Origin: Mucilaginibacter dorajii
Lineage (GTDB): Bacteria; Bacteroidota; Bacteroidia; Sphingobacteriales; Sphingobacteriaceae
Direction of reading: 5' to 3'
Assembly: GCF_024808255.1 (NCBI RefSeq)
Contig: NZ_JANTYS010000010.1
Coordinates: 62,001-126,000 of the forward strand
DNA length: 64,000 nucleotides
The position numbers and the translations under genes were made by a program. Below, one piece after another: positions 42,840 to 52,001 of this stretch (the first letter of the stretch is position 1; each line of letters starts with the position of its first letter). The notes below the pieces were generated by a model, which saw only the letters and a list, made by a program, of their open reading frames with translations, ran no database searches and was not told the origin of the DNA.

Positions 42840-45374
42840 TTATTTCTGTTCTTCTTCTGTTGGTGTTTTGCTTTCACCTTTTTCGTCAATGATGGTGATC
42901 TGGCTGGTTTCTTTGTCGAAATCAACTTTCATAATATCACCTTCGCTTAGCTCACCTTTCAGGATCTCTTCGGCAATTGGGTCTTCCAGGTATTTCTGGA
43001 TTGCGCGTTTTAACGGGCGGGCACCAAATTGCGAATCGTAACCTTTTTCGGCAATGAACTCTTTAGCGGCTTCAGTCAATTCAATTTTATATCCTAAGTT
43101 ATTTACACGACCGAACAAGAAGCCCAATTCAATATCAATGATCTTAAAGATATCCTCTTTGCTCAACGAGTTAAACACGATAACATCATCAATACGGTTC
43201 AAAAACTCAGGAGCAAAAGCGCGTTTTAAAGCGTTTTCGATAACCCCTCTTGAGTGTGTATCAGCCTGTAAGCTTTTAGCATTTGTGCTAAAACCTACAC
43301 CCTGGCCAAAGTCTTTCAACTGGCGGGCACCAATGTTTGAGGTCATAATAATGATAGTGTTCCTGAAATCAACCTTGCGGCCTAATGAATCAGTTAACTG
43401 GCCTTCATCCAATACCTGTAACAAAATGTTAAACACATCCGGGTGAGCTTTTTCAATCTCATCCAATAATATTACAGCATATGGTTTACGACGTACTTTT
43501 TCGGTCAATTGTCCGCCTTCTTCATAACCTACGTAGCCCGGAGGCGCTCCTACTAAACGAGATACCGCGAATTTTTCCATGTACTCGCTCATATCTATCT
43601 GTATCAGCGCGTCTTCGGTATCAAACATAAAGCGGGCAAGCTCTTTAGCTAACTCGGTCTTACCAACACCTGTAGGACCTAAGAAAATAAATGACCCAAT
43701 TGGTTTTTTAGGATCTTTTAAGCCGGCACGGGTACGTTGTATAGCACGGGTTAATTTTTTGATAGCGTCATCCTGGCCAATAATTTTGCTGGCAACGGTA
43801 TCGCTCATATTCAATAGCTTTTGGCTATCTGCCTGGCCAACCCTTTGTACAGGAATACCGGTCATCATGGATACCACTTCGGCAACATTATCTTCGGTTA
43901 CGGTATAACGTTTTGATTTTGTTTCAGCTTCCCAAACGGCTTTAGCCTGGTCAAGCTCGGCAATCAAATTCTTTTCGGTATCGCGTAACTGAGCAGCTTC
44001 TTCGTATTTCTGGCTACGAACAACCTTGTTTTTCTCAATTTTTATCTGCTCTATCTTTTGCTCAATATCCAGTATGTTTTGAGGTACATGGATGTTGGTT
44101 AAATGAACACGTGAGCCAGATTCATCCAAGGCATCAATAGCCTTGTCTGGTAAAAACCTGTCGGTAATATAACGGGTAGTTAAGTTAACGCAGGCATTGA
44201 TAGCTTCGGGGGTATAAGTTACACCATGGTGCTCTTCGTATTTTTCTTTGATGCGGTTCAGGATCTCGATGGTTTCAGTTGGGGTAGCGGGCTCAACCAT
44301 TACCTTTTGAAAACGACGATCCAGAGCGCCATCTTTTTCGATGTACTGGCGATACTCATCTAAAGTAGTAGCGCCGATGCATTGAATTTCGCCCCTTGCC
44401 AAAGCAGGTTTAAACATGTTTGAGGCATCAAGCGAACCTGAAGCACCGCCTGCACCTACAATAGTATGGATCTCATCAATAAACAAAATTACATCAGGTG
44501 ATTTTTCAAGCTCGTTCATGACGGCTTTCATGCGCTCTTCAAACTGGCCACGGTATTTTGTACCGGCAACCAACGAAGCCAGATCAAGCGTTACCACACG
44601 TTTGTTGAACAATACACGTGATACTTTACGCTGAACAATGCGTAATGCAAGACCCTCTGCAATGGCAGATTTACCTACACCTGGCTCACCTATTAATATA
44701 GGGTTATTCTTTTTACGACGTGAAAGAATCTGGGATACCCTTTCAATTTCTTTTTCACGTCCAACAATCGGGTCAAGTTTACCATCTTCGGCGGCGCGGG
44801 TTAAATCGCGGCCAAAGTTGTCCAACACCGGTGTTTTTGATTTAATGTCAGATACCTTTTTAGGCTGGCTAAATGACTCTTCTTCCTTAAAGTCGTCATC
44901 GCCGCCGGTTGGTGAACCTGGCATTTCGTCGGTTACATCGTTTTTATGTGATTCAACTTCACCTTTAAACACCTCGTAGTTTACGTTAAACTGTACCAGT
45001 ATCTGCGATGCGATATTATCCTCATCACGCAATATGGATAGCAGCAGGTGCTCGGTTCCAATTACATCACTTTTAAATATTTTGGCTTCCAGATAAGTTA
45101 TTTTTAATACTTTTTCGGCTTGCTTGGTTAGTGGGATGCTGCCTATATGTACATTGGTTCCAATAGTACCTTTAACGGCATCTTCAACGGCACGACGAAG
45201 CTTTGCAGTATCAACGTTCAAACCTTTCAGCAATTTAATTGCTACGCCATCACCATCCCTGATGAGGCCCAGTAAAAGATGTTCCGTTCCTATATAGTCG
45301 TGCCCAAGGCGCAATGCCTCTTCTCTGCTGTATTGAATGACATCTTTAACCCTCGGCGAAAATTTAGCTTCCAT
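42840..45374 (-). CDS. clpC: ATP-dependent Clp protease ATP-binding subunit ClpC
   Basis: An 844-residue Hsp100/Clp unfoldase that delivers proteins to ClpP. Two N-domain repeats (about 1-140, HDYIGTEHLLLGLIRDGDG and DVIGTEHLLLSILRDEDN) precede two AAA+ modules. Walker A motifs are GEPGVGKSA near residue 230 and GPTGVGKTELA near residue 570. The UVR-type segment QKYEEAAQLRDTEKNL lies between them. ClpS, its adaptor, is encoded at 50462 in the same window. The gene has a terminator downstream and a 537-base spacer upstream, with no visible partner. Confidence 0.96.
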   Translation of the reverse strand: MEAKFSPRVKDVIQYSREEALRLGHDYIGTEHLLLGLIRDGDGVAIKLLKGLNVDTAKLRRAVEDAVKGTIGTNVHIGSIPLTKQAEKVLKITYLEAKIFKSDVIGTEHLLLSILRDEDNIASQILVQFNVNYEVFKGEVESHKNDVTDEMPGSPTGGDDDFKEEESFSQPKKVSDIKSKTPVLDNFGRDLTRAAEDGKLDPIVGREKEIERVSQILSRRKKNNPILIGEPGVGKSAIAEGLALRIVQRKVSRVLFNKRVVTLDLASLVAGTKYRGQFEERMKAVMNELEKSPDVILFIDEIHTIVGAGGASGSLDASNMFKPALARGEIQCIGATTLDEYRQYIEKDGALDRRFQKVMVEPATPTETIEILNRIKEKYEEHHGVTYTPEAINACVNLTTRYITDRFLPDKAIDALDESGSRVHLTNIHVPQNILDIEQKIEQIKIEKNKVVRSQKYEEAAQLRDTEKNLIAELDQAKAVWEAETKSKRYTVTEDNVAEVVSMMTGIPVQRVGQADSQKLLNMSDTVASKIIGQDDAIKKLTRAIQRTRAGLKDPKKPIGSFIFLGPTGVGKTELAKELARFMFDTEDALIQIDMSEYMEKFAVSRLVGAPPGYVGYEEGGQLTEKVRRKPYAVILLDEIEKAHPDVFNILLQVLDEGQLTDSLGRKVDFRNTIIIMTSNIGARQLKDFGQGVGFSTNAKSLQADTHSRGVIENALKRAFAPEFLNRIDDVIVFNSLSKEDIFKIIDIELGFLFGRVNNLGYKIELTEAAKEFIAEKGYDSQFGARPLKRAIQKYLEDPIAEEILKGELSEGDIMKVDFDKETSQITIIDEKGESKTPTEEEQK

Positions 45375-45911
45375 ATATACCTTTCAATTATTATGAACGC
45401 CGCAATCTATAAATTTTGTTTTTACAAATACGACGCATGATTTAACTTTTATCAACAATATTGCCAACATTTAATGCTTAGCAGAAACAGACATTCAGAT
45501 GATATGCAAGCTATTAAAGTTTGGGGTTAATTGGTAATTTTTATCAAAAAACTCAACAATCAGCAAATTCTTTTACAATATACAAACGAAACACACCTTT
45601 TTGATACAAAAAATTCAAAATAGTTTAAACATTGTGTTAATAAATTATAACCGGTGCAACAAAACAGGCATTTCGTCATAACCTATGCCATAACGGCATT
45701 AACCTAATGTTTACTTTGTGTTTATACTTATGTACGCAAAACCAGGCAAAACAGTTGCCAATTTACTCTGTTAAACGCAATTAAATAATAACAAGTATGC
45801 ACAAATATGGTGGCGACTATCATTGGCAGTAAATATTTTTTCTGCCACATTATTTTCGTAGGTATTCCATCAATTTTCGCTCATATTTGAACTTCTTTTT
45901 AATCAATTATA
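45375..45911. other. Gene-free divergent spacer between clpC and ettA
   Basis: Over 500 AT-rich bases. A TTACTTTG -7-like element lies at 45711-45718, and ATGCC-ATAAC-GGCAT, a short palindrome, at 45685-45699. No open frame, RNA gene or strong hairpin was found. Confidence 0.55.
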
Positions 45912-47594
45912 ATGGCAGACGAAAAGATCATTTTTTCAATGGCTGGGGTTAGCAAAGTTTATCCCCCGCAAAAAACAGTATTAAAAAACATTTACCTATC
46001 GTTTTTTTACGGCGCAAAAATCGGCGTTATCGGTTTAAACGGCTCGGGTAAATCATCCTTATTAAAAATTATAGCAGGCATTGATAAAACCAATATAGGC
46101 GAGGTTGTTTTTTCGCCGGGTTATACAGTGGGCTACTTAAGCCAGGAGCCCGAGCTTGATCCCGATAAAACCGTACGCGAGATTGTGGAGGAAGGCGTTG
46201 CCGAAACCACGGCCTTATTAAAGGAGTACGAAGAGATCAACGAAAAATTTGGTTTAGAAGAATATTACGGCGACGCCGATAAAATGGACAAGCTGATGAA
46301 CCGCCAGGGCGAATTGCAGGATCAGATTGATGCAGTTAATGCCTGGGAGCTTGATACTAAGCTGGAACGCGCAATGGACGCCCTACGCTGCCCAGAGCCG
46401 GATACCAAAATTTCGGTACTATCGGGTGGTGAACGCCGTCGCGTTGCCTTATGCCGCCTTTTATTAAAGGAGCCGGATGTATTGCTGCTGGATGAGCCTA
46501 CCAACCACCTGGATGCCGAATCAATTGATTGGCTGGAACAACATTTACAACAATATAAGGGTACTGTTATAGCGGTAACACACGATAGATACTTCCTTGA
46601 TAATGTGGCCGGCTGGATATTGGAGCTCGACCGTGGAGAAGGAATCCCATGGAAGGGAAATTATTCCTCATGGTTAGATCAGAAAGCCAAACGTTTAGCC
46701 CAGGAAGATAAAACGGAAAGCAAACGTCAAAAAACTTTAGAGCGCGAGCTGGAATGGGTACGTATGGGACCAAAAGGCCGTCATGCCAAATCAAAAGCCC
46801 GTTTAGGCAACTACGAGAAGCTGGCATCCGAAGAAACCAAAGAACGCGAAGATAAACTGGAGCTGTTTATTCCGCCGGGCCCGCGTTTGGGTAATGTGGT
46901 GATTGAGGCCAACGGCGTAAGTAAATCTTATGGCGATAAATTATTGTTTGATAACCTTAGCTTCTCGTTACCTCCCGCAGGTATAGTCGGCATCATTGGC
47001 CCCAACGGTGCCGGTAAAACCACGCTATTTCGCCTGATCACCGGGCAGGACCAGCCAGATGCAGGCACTTTCCGCGTAGGCGAAACTGTTGCCTTAGGCT
47101 ATGTAGACCAGATGCACGACGATCTTGATCCTAACAAATCTGTTTGGGAAAACGTAACCGGTGGCCTGGAAACCATTATGGTGGGCAACAAACCATTGAA
47201 CTCCCGTGCCTACGTATCTAAATTTAACTTTAACGGAGCCGATCAGCAGAAAAAAGTAGGCGTACTATCGGGCGGCGAACGCAACCGGGTACACTTATCT
47301 ATCACCCTCAAAAAAGGATCGAACGTATTACTTCTGGATGAGCCTACCAACGATATTGACGTAAATACCTTACGTGCACTGGAAGAAGCACTGGAAAACT
47401 TTGGCGGCTGCGCGGTGGTGATCAGTCACGACCGCTGGTTCCTGGACCGCATCTGTACCCACATCCTTGCTTTTGAAGGTAACTCGCAGGTTTACTTTTT
47501 TGAAGGCAACTACTCCGATTACGAAGAAAACCGTAAGAAACGTTTAGGTGACGTAGCGCCGAAAAGGATTAAGTATAAGAAGTTGACGGTGTAG
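45912..47594 (+). CDS. ettA: ABC-F energy-dependent translational throttle EttA
   Basis: A 560-residue cytoplasmic protein with two ABC domains and no membrane part. EttA binds the ribosomal E site and gates elongation by the ADP/ATP ratio. Walker A motifs GLNGSGKSS and GPNGAGKTT and signatures LSGGERRRVALCRLLL and LSGGERNRVHLSITL are present, as are LLLDEPTNHLD and LLLDEPTNDID. The length and the arm between the domains fit EttA rather than Uup or antibiotic-resistance ABC-F. It is followed by dispersed repeats. Confidence 0.95.
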   Translation: MADEKIIFSMAGVSKVYPPQKTVLKNIYLSFFYGAKIGVIGLNGSGKSSLLKIIAGIDKTNIGEVVFSPGYTVGYLSQEPELDPDKTVREIVEEGVAETTALLKEYEEINEKFGLEEYYGDADKMDKLMNRQGELQDQIDAVNAWELDTKLERAMDALRCPEPDTKISVLSGGERRRVALCRLLLKEPDVLLLDEPTNHLDAESIDWLEQHLQQYKGTVIAVTHDRYFLDNVAGWILELDRGEGIPWKGNYSSWLDQKAKRLAQEDKTESKRQKTLERELEWVRMGPKGRHAKSKARLGNYEKLASEETKEREDKLELFIPPGPRLGNVVIEANGVSKSYGDKLLFDNLSFSLPPAGIVGIIGPNGAGKTTLFRLITGQDQPDAGTFRVGETVALGYVDQMHDDLDPNKSVWENVTGGLETIMVGNKPLNSRAYVSKFNFNGADQQKKVGVLSGGERNRVHLSITLKKGSNVLLLDEPTNDIDVNTLRALEEALENFGGCAVVISHDRWFLDRICTHILAFEGNSQVYFFEGNYSDYEENRKKRLGDVAPKRIKYKKLTV

Positions 47595-47596
47595 GG

Positions 47597-47687
47597 AAGC
47601 CCCTTTAAATCTCCCATGAAGGGGAGACTTTTGAATTGCATTATTGATATTTCCAGACTTACGAAGTTTTAAAAACTTCGTAAGTCT
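47597..47687. repeat. Two short palindromic repeats after ettA
   Basis: The first, 47597-47632, pairs TCTCCC with GGGGAGA and is related to 54597-54641. The second, 47655-47687, has 16-base arms (AGACTTACGAAGTTTT and its inverse) around one base, a long near-perfect palindrome that may also end ettA transcription. Confidence 0.8.
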
Positions 47688-47722
47688 TTGTAGGTCCCAA
47701 CCCGAATCCTTTTTACACATCA

Positions 47723-48271
47723 ATGAGCCAATTAAACTTCTTCATAACCCGTGACGAAACAATCAGCATACTAAATGCCCTTATCGACACAAATGAGGTA
47801 GAAGTTTTTATTGACGGATCTTTTGAAAATGAAAGACCTGAACCTATTACGCAAATTAACACCTCAATTGAATCTGACTATTTTACAATTTGGCTAAAAA
47901 ATGAGTTTAGAGAACCGAAAGGACTTAAAATGAATCACGGCGTTAATAAAGACCGATTTATATTTGACTACTACAAAGACCCTATCATACAAGTTACCGA
48001 TTGTAAACGGACGTCATCATTAATTTCGCCGGGTCGCATCTTTTACAAGGCTGGATGGATAGAACACGATGAACTTAGAAAAAAGCATAAAAATTGGACC
48101 GCAAAAGTTTCCCGGTCAATAGATAAAAGACTTAATAAATTGAACAATCTCTGGAGAGTTTCCGACGAGGTTAAAGATTGGGTTGCAAAAGGCGGCGCTT
48201 TGGAGTTAGGACCCGGCGGCATTGTCATCAATAAAGATAATCTGACCGCTATGGGCACAATAATCAAATAA
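47723..48271 (+). CDS. Hypothetical protein, function unknown
   Basis: A 182-residue soluble protein without signal peptide or membrane segment. The N-terminus (MSQLNFFITRDETISILNALIDTNEVEVFIDGSF) suggests an alpha/beta fold; the C-terminal third is Lys- and Asn-rich with WRVSDEVKDWVAKGG. No known family is recognised. The neighbours (ettA, ilvE) do not suggest a role. The length and composition support a real gene. Confidence 0.65.
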   Translation: MSQLNFFITRDETISILNALIDTNEVEVFIDGSFENERPEPITQINTSIESDYFTIWLKNEFREPKGLKMNHGVNKDRFIFDYYKDPIIQVTDCKRTSSLISPGRIFYKAGWIEHDELRKKHKNWTAKVSRSIDKRLNKLNNLWRVSDEVKDWVAKGGALELGPGGIVINKDNLTAMGTIIK

Positions 48272-48368
48272 GTGTTTTGTCAAAAAGCACCCTTACAATC
48301 AATTCCTTAACGCAACTCAATAAAAAATTTCCTAACTTGCCGTTTTCTAATTTATAATACTTAAGGCC

Positions 48369-49436
48369 ATGACAGAGACGCTGGACATCAAGATCACCAA
48401 GACTACGCATTCCCGTTTAGCAGAAACGGATTTTGACAACTTACCATTCGGAAAAACATTTTCTGACCACATGTTTGTGGCCGATTATGCTGATGGTGAA
48501 TGGAAAAACCTGCAGGTCATTCCCTACGGCGAGATTGGATTGAGCCCTGCGATTTCGGCCTTACATTATGGTCAGGCATTTTTTGAAGGCTTAAAAGCTT
48601 ACAAACATGCCGATGGTAAAGTAACCATCTTCCGTCCCGATAAAAACGCTATTCGTTTTAACAAATCGGCAGAGCGGTTGTGTATGCCAACCCTGCCCGA
48701 AGAAATATTTTTACAAAGTATGGCAGCCGTGGTTGACCTTGACCGCGATTGGGTACCTGCAAAAGCTAACCACGCTTTGTATATCCGTCCGTTTATGTTT
48801 GCTACAGATCCTTTTTTGGGCGTAACACCATCGGCAACTTATAAATACATGGTACTGGCCGGCCCTGTTGGACCATATTTTTCAAAAACCTTACGTGTTA
48901 AGGTAGAAACCCACTACACCCGCGCTGCGGAAGGTGGCATGGGCTATGCAAAAGCTGCCGGTAACTACGGCGCATCTATGCTGCCTGCCCGTAAAGCTGC
49001 CGAAGAAGGTTTTGACCAGTTGATCTGGACAGATGCCAAAGAGCATAAATATGTAGAGGAAATGGGTGCAGCCAACGCCATGTTCCTGTTAGATGGTAAA
49101 TTGATCACCGCCGAAGCTAAAGATACTATCCTTGATGGTGTTACCCGCGATACGGTTATTGCTTTAGCCAAAGAATGGGGAATCCCTGTTGAAACCCGCA
49201 AGGTTTCTGTTGCCGAGATTGTTGAAGGTGCTAAAAACGGCAAACTTACCGATGCATTTGGTGCAGGTACCGCCGCAACCATTGCTTCTGTAGGCTCCAT
49301 AAGCGTTGATGGCGAAGAATACTTTTTAAGCGACCCGAAAACACGTGAGTTTTCGCAAAAAGTTTTGGCTACACTTGATGCTGTAAAATATGGTAACGCG
49401 CCGGATACACACGGCTGGAATTACCTGGTACAATAA
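48369..49436 (+). CDS. ilvE: Branched-chain amino acid aminotransferase
   Basis: A 355-residue PLP-dependent class IV aminotransferase (type II BCAT) that interconverts Leu/Ile/Val and their 2-oxo acids with 2-oxoglutarate. The PLP lysine lies in YAKAAGNYGASM. The typical LHYGQAFFEGLKAYKH, IRPFMFATDPFLGV and EEMGAANAMFLLDG blocks are complete. A terminator follows at 49457. Confidence 0.95.
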   Translation: MTETLDIKITKTTHSRLAETDFDNLPFGKTFSDHMFVADYADGEWKNLQVIPYGEIGLSPAISALHYGQAFFEGLKAYKHADGKVTIFRPDKNAIRFNKSAERLCMPTLPEEIFLQSMAAVVDLDRDWVPAKANHALYIRPFMFATDPFLGVTPSATYKYMVLAGPVGPYFSKTLRVKVETHYTRAAEGGMGYAKAAGNYGASMLPARKAAEEGFDQLIWTDAKEHKYVEEMGAANAMFLLDGKLITAEAKDTILDGVTRDTVIALAKEWGIPVETRKVSVAEIVEGAKNGKLTDAFGAGTAATIASVGSISVDGEEYFLSDPKTREFSQKVLATLDAVKYGNAPDTHGWNYLVQ

Positions 49437-49456
49437 CCCCACATTAACCTTATTTG

Positions 49457-49485
49457 AAAGGTGCGCCAGTTGGTGCACCTTTTTT
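49457..49485 (+). terminator. ilvE terminator
   Basis: AAAGGTGC pairs with GCACCTTT, followed by TTTTTTG, 20 bases after the stop. Confidence 0.9.
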
Positions 49486-49575
49486 GTTTTATCGATCTTA
49501 GAAGATGGTTAAAACGGGTTCATGAAAATATTAAAATCAAAAAGAACCGCCATTGTTTCGTCATACTCCTTATCC

Positions 49576-49835
49576 ATGAAGTTTTGTAAAACACGTTTGT
49601 CATCCTGAACATAGTGAAGGATCTTCTTCGCTATAAAAGTCTGCGATGAGCAGGGCGAAGAAGATCCTTCGTTCCTGCCAATGACAAGTCTGTAACTTGC
49701 TGATTATTAGAGTCTATTTTTACTTGTCATTTTCAATGCGATTATTTGCGCGCAAATAAAACTTACTCAGGATGACAAATCTTTTACGTCATTCCTACCT
49801 TCACCGTCCGCGGACTTTACAACACGCAATAACTA
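49576..49835. repeat. Intergenic palindromic repeat cluster D
   Basis: GTCATCCTGA with GAAGGATCTTCTTC / GAAGAAGATCCTTC arms, then an ATTATTTGCG-CGCAAATAAA hairpin, TCAGGATGAC and a GTCATTCCTACCTTCA tail. The parts are those of cluster C, in the convergent spacer between ilvE and the phosphatase gene. Confidence 0.85.
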
Positions 49836-49863
49836 TTCTTTTTACTTTATCGACCACACCCTA

Positions 49864-50421
49864 TTAAAAGCTACAATTCCCCCCAGGCGTTATCCCCTCC
49901 TTATCAACGGTAAGCACTGGTTTGCCTTTTTTATAGGTAACTATCCAAATGGTATCAAAATCCTCATCGGGCCAGTTCATACCTTTAGTGGCTATTCCTA
50001 AAGCTTTCAATACAGGTTTAATATAGTTGTGTTCCCATACGATCAACGAAGTCCCTTTTTTGCCCTCCAAATCAGCGGCCAGGTCTTTGGCGTCTTCTTC
50101 TTCAAAATTGCTATTGATGGCTAAATTATATTTGATAGCAAATGGTGAAGCCGTTTGGAACATCCTCCCCCTCGGTGTGGATTTACCCAGGTGCAAAGCA
50201 GGTACATATACATGATCAGGGATACCGAATTTGGCTTTCAGCACTTCGGGGAGTTTTAAGGCCCGGTTTAAACCTTTGCAGGATAGGTTATCGCCATCAT
50301 CCGGCTTTTCGCCATGGCGTATAAATATCAGTTTTGTGTTTTTATCCTGCGCGCCGGCAGTGCAGGCGGCAATGCATAACAGTAATGCTACCGCGGGTAA
50401 TAGTATGAGTTTTTTTATCAT
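49864..50421 (-). CDS. Histidine phosphatase-family exported protein
   Basis: The start is set at MIKKLILLPAV (185 residues). A signal peptide ends near residue 20 with LCIAAC, either a lipobox Cys20 or cleavage before Gln25. The phosphohistidine motif RHGEKP is at residues 35-40, and the second catalytic His lies in VWEHNYIKP. The superfamily hydrolyses phosphoesters of varied substrates; the natural substrate is unknown. Confidence 0.85.
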   Translation of the reverse strand: MIKKLILLPAVALLLCIAACTAGAQDKNTKLIFIRHGEKPDDGDNLSCKGLNRALKLPEVLKAKFGIPDHVYVPALHLGKSTPRGRMFQTASPFAIKYNLAINSNFEEEDAKDLAADLEGKKGTSLIVWEHNYIKPVLKALGIATKGMNWPDEDFDTIWIVTYKKGKPVLTVDKEGITPGGNCSF

Positions 50422-50461
50422 AACAAAGGCAATATACAATTAGTAAGGCCCTGTTTCAAGC

Positions 50462-50743
50462 TTAGTCGACAGATACGGTTAAGCCTTCTTGCTGTAATAT
50501 TTTACGGTAGATCTCCATCTCGGTAAATGAACCTTCCAGTACGGGGCATTTGCCTTCATTATGTACCTTAAAGGCTATTTTTTCGGCTTGTGGTTCTGAA
50601 TAATCCAGGTACTTCATCATACAGTGGATCACATGATCAAAGGTGTTAAAATCATCGTTCCATAGTATCAGGCGGTGAACTTCTTTGAGTCCGGCCAGCA
50701 ATTCTTCGAAGGTGAATGTTTCTTCCTGTGTTTCGGTTGGCAT
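50462..50743 (-). CDS. clpS: ATP-dependent Clp protease adaptor ClpS
   Basis: A 93-residue adaptor that hands N-degron proteins to the ClpA/ClpC unfoldase. The core signature is LILWNDDFNTFDHVIHCMMKYLDYS, followed by AEKIAFKVHNEGKCPVLEGS. It lies alone, 5 kb from clpC. Confidence 0.95.
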   Translation of the reverse strand: MPTETQEETFTFEELLAGLKEVHRLILWNDDFNTFDHVIHCMMKYLDYSEPQAEKIAFKVHNEGKCPVLEGSFTEMEIYRKILQQEGLTVSVD

Positions 50744-50856
50744 ACGTAACTACAAAATTACTCAAAAACAATAATAAAATTAGTAAAATCGTGTTCAATT
50801 AGCTTAAAAAATCCCTGCTTAACAGTAAAGTTACCAAACCCAGAACACAACACCCC

Positions 50857-51741
50857 ATGAAAAGAATTGCCACGTGCATGATCATCCCGGCAGCTTTGCA
50901 ACTGCTTACCGTTACAGCAGCAAACGCCCAGGCCCCAAAAGCAGGGCAAAACACCTTACAGGCCCCGCCTGCCAACATTACCATTGATGGCAACCCCAAA
51001 GAATGGGGCGACAGCCTGCGCTACTTTAACAACGAAAAGAAGTTAAATTATGCCCTGGCGAATGACAAAACCACGCTATACGCTGCAATAAAGCTTACCG
51101 ACAAGCTGGACCAGATGCGCACCCTTAACGCAGGCATTACCCTAAGCATTGATACCAAGGGCAAAAAAAAGGAAACTTATTCCTTAACGTTCCCACTGGC
51201 AGAGCCGGGTACCAAGCCCGATTTTGGCAAAAAGCCCGATGACAATTCCGAAATTACGCAGCAAGACCGCGACGACCTGATGCGCGAACGCATCACCAAA
51301 TTACGTGATATTAAGGTAGTTGGCTTTAGCGATATTGAGGGCGATATGATCACCACCTCAAATACTTATGGTATTAAAGCCGCTATTGACTATGATGCCG
51401 AAGGTAACCTGATCTATGAACTGGCTATACCCCTGCATTTCTTTCATTCGGGGGATTTAGCTAAAACCGAATGGGCATTTAACTTTAAGATCAACGGTAT
51501 CCAGAAGCCTAAGCCCGGCGATGGCGCAGAGGGTAGCGGAGGCGGATTTGGCGGCGGAGGCGGTGGCCGTGGCGGAAGAGGCGGCGGCATGGGCGGTGGT
51601 GGCGGCATGGGCGGCGGCGGTCGTGGCGGCAGAGGCGGCCGTGGCGGTGGATTGGGCGGAGGCGGCAATGCCCAGGGCGACCGTGCCGAGCTATCTAAAT
51701 CAAGTGATTTTTGGGAAAAGTTCTTTTTAAATATAAATTGA
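50857..51741 (+). CDS. Secreted glycine-rich protein with CBM9-like N-terminus
   Basis: A 294-residue exported protein (signal peptide ending about residue 25, NAQAP). The folded part (about 35-215) resembles a carbohydrate-binding family 9-like domain, opening ITIDGNPKEWGDSLRYF and carrying NTYGIKAAIDYDAEGNLIYELAIPL. Residues about 222-273 are almost only Gly with Arg, Met, Phe and Leu, including GGRGG repeats. A short conserved tail SSDFWEKFFLNIN closes it. The linker is low complexity and probably disordered. Confidence 0.75.
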   Translation: MKRIATCMIIPAALQLLTVTAANAQAPKAGQNTLQAPPANITIDGNPKEWGDSLRYFNNEKKLNYALANDKTTLYAAIKLTDKLDQMRTLNAGITLSIDTKGKKKETYSLTFPLAEPGTKPDFGKKPDDNSEITQQDRDDLMRERITKLRDIKVVGFSDIEGDMITTSNTYGIKAAIDYDAEGNLIYELAIPLHFFHSGDLAKTEWAFNFKINGIQKPKPGDGAEGSGGGFGGGGGGRGGRGGGMGGGGGMGGGGRGGRGGRGGGLGGGGNAQGDRAELSKSSDFWEKFFLNIN

Positions 51742-51960
51742 TTATTCGAGGTAAAAGCACAAAGGTGAAAGGTAAAATTTTAGCTATAATTTTTAATTAA
51801 ACAACTAAAAATCAATGATTTAAAATCGGAACTTACAGCACCTTCCCGATAACCTCCCATACACCTTTGACGCACTTACGGAATCCTTGGCGCGCACTTT
51901 CCATGCACTTGCGGAGCACCTTTTAAATCCAATTATAGTGAGGATTAAAAATAATGGTTC

Positions 51961-51998
51961 AACCACCAACATACCAACCGTTCGGTATGTTGGTGGTT
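51961..51998 (-). terminator. Terminator of the MG2/plug gene
   Basis: AACCACCAACATACC (51961-51975) pairs perfectly with GGTATGTTGGTGGTT (51984-51998). On the minus strand it is followed by GAACCATTATTTTT. It lies just past the stop codon. Confidence 0.9.
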
Positions 51999-52001
51999 AC
52001 A

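Noticed and set aside
45375..45911. RNA gene or riboswitch in the clpC-ettA spacer
   Set aside because: No tRNA-like, riboswitch-like or terminator-coupled fold could be seen.
51444..51668. Proline-rich minus-strand frame
   Set aside because: It is the antisense reading of the glycine-rich linker (GGN read as CCN).
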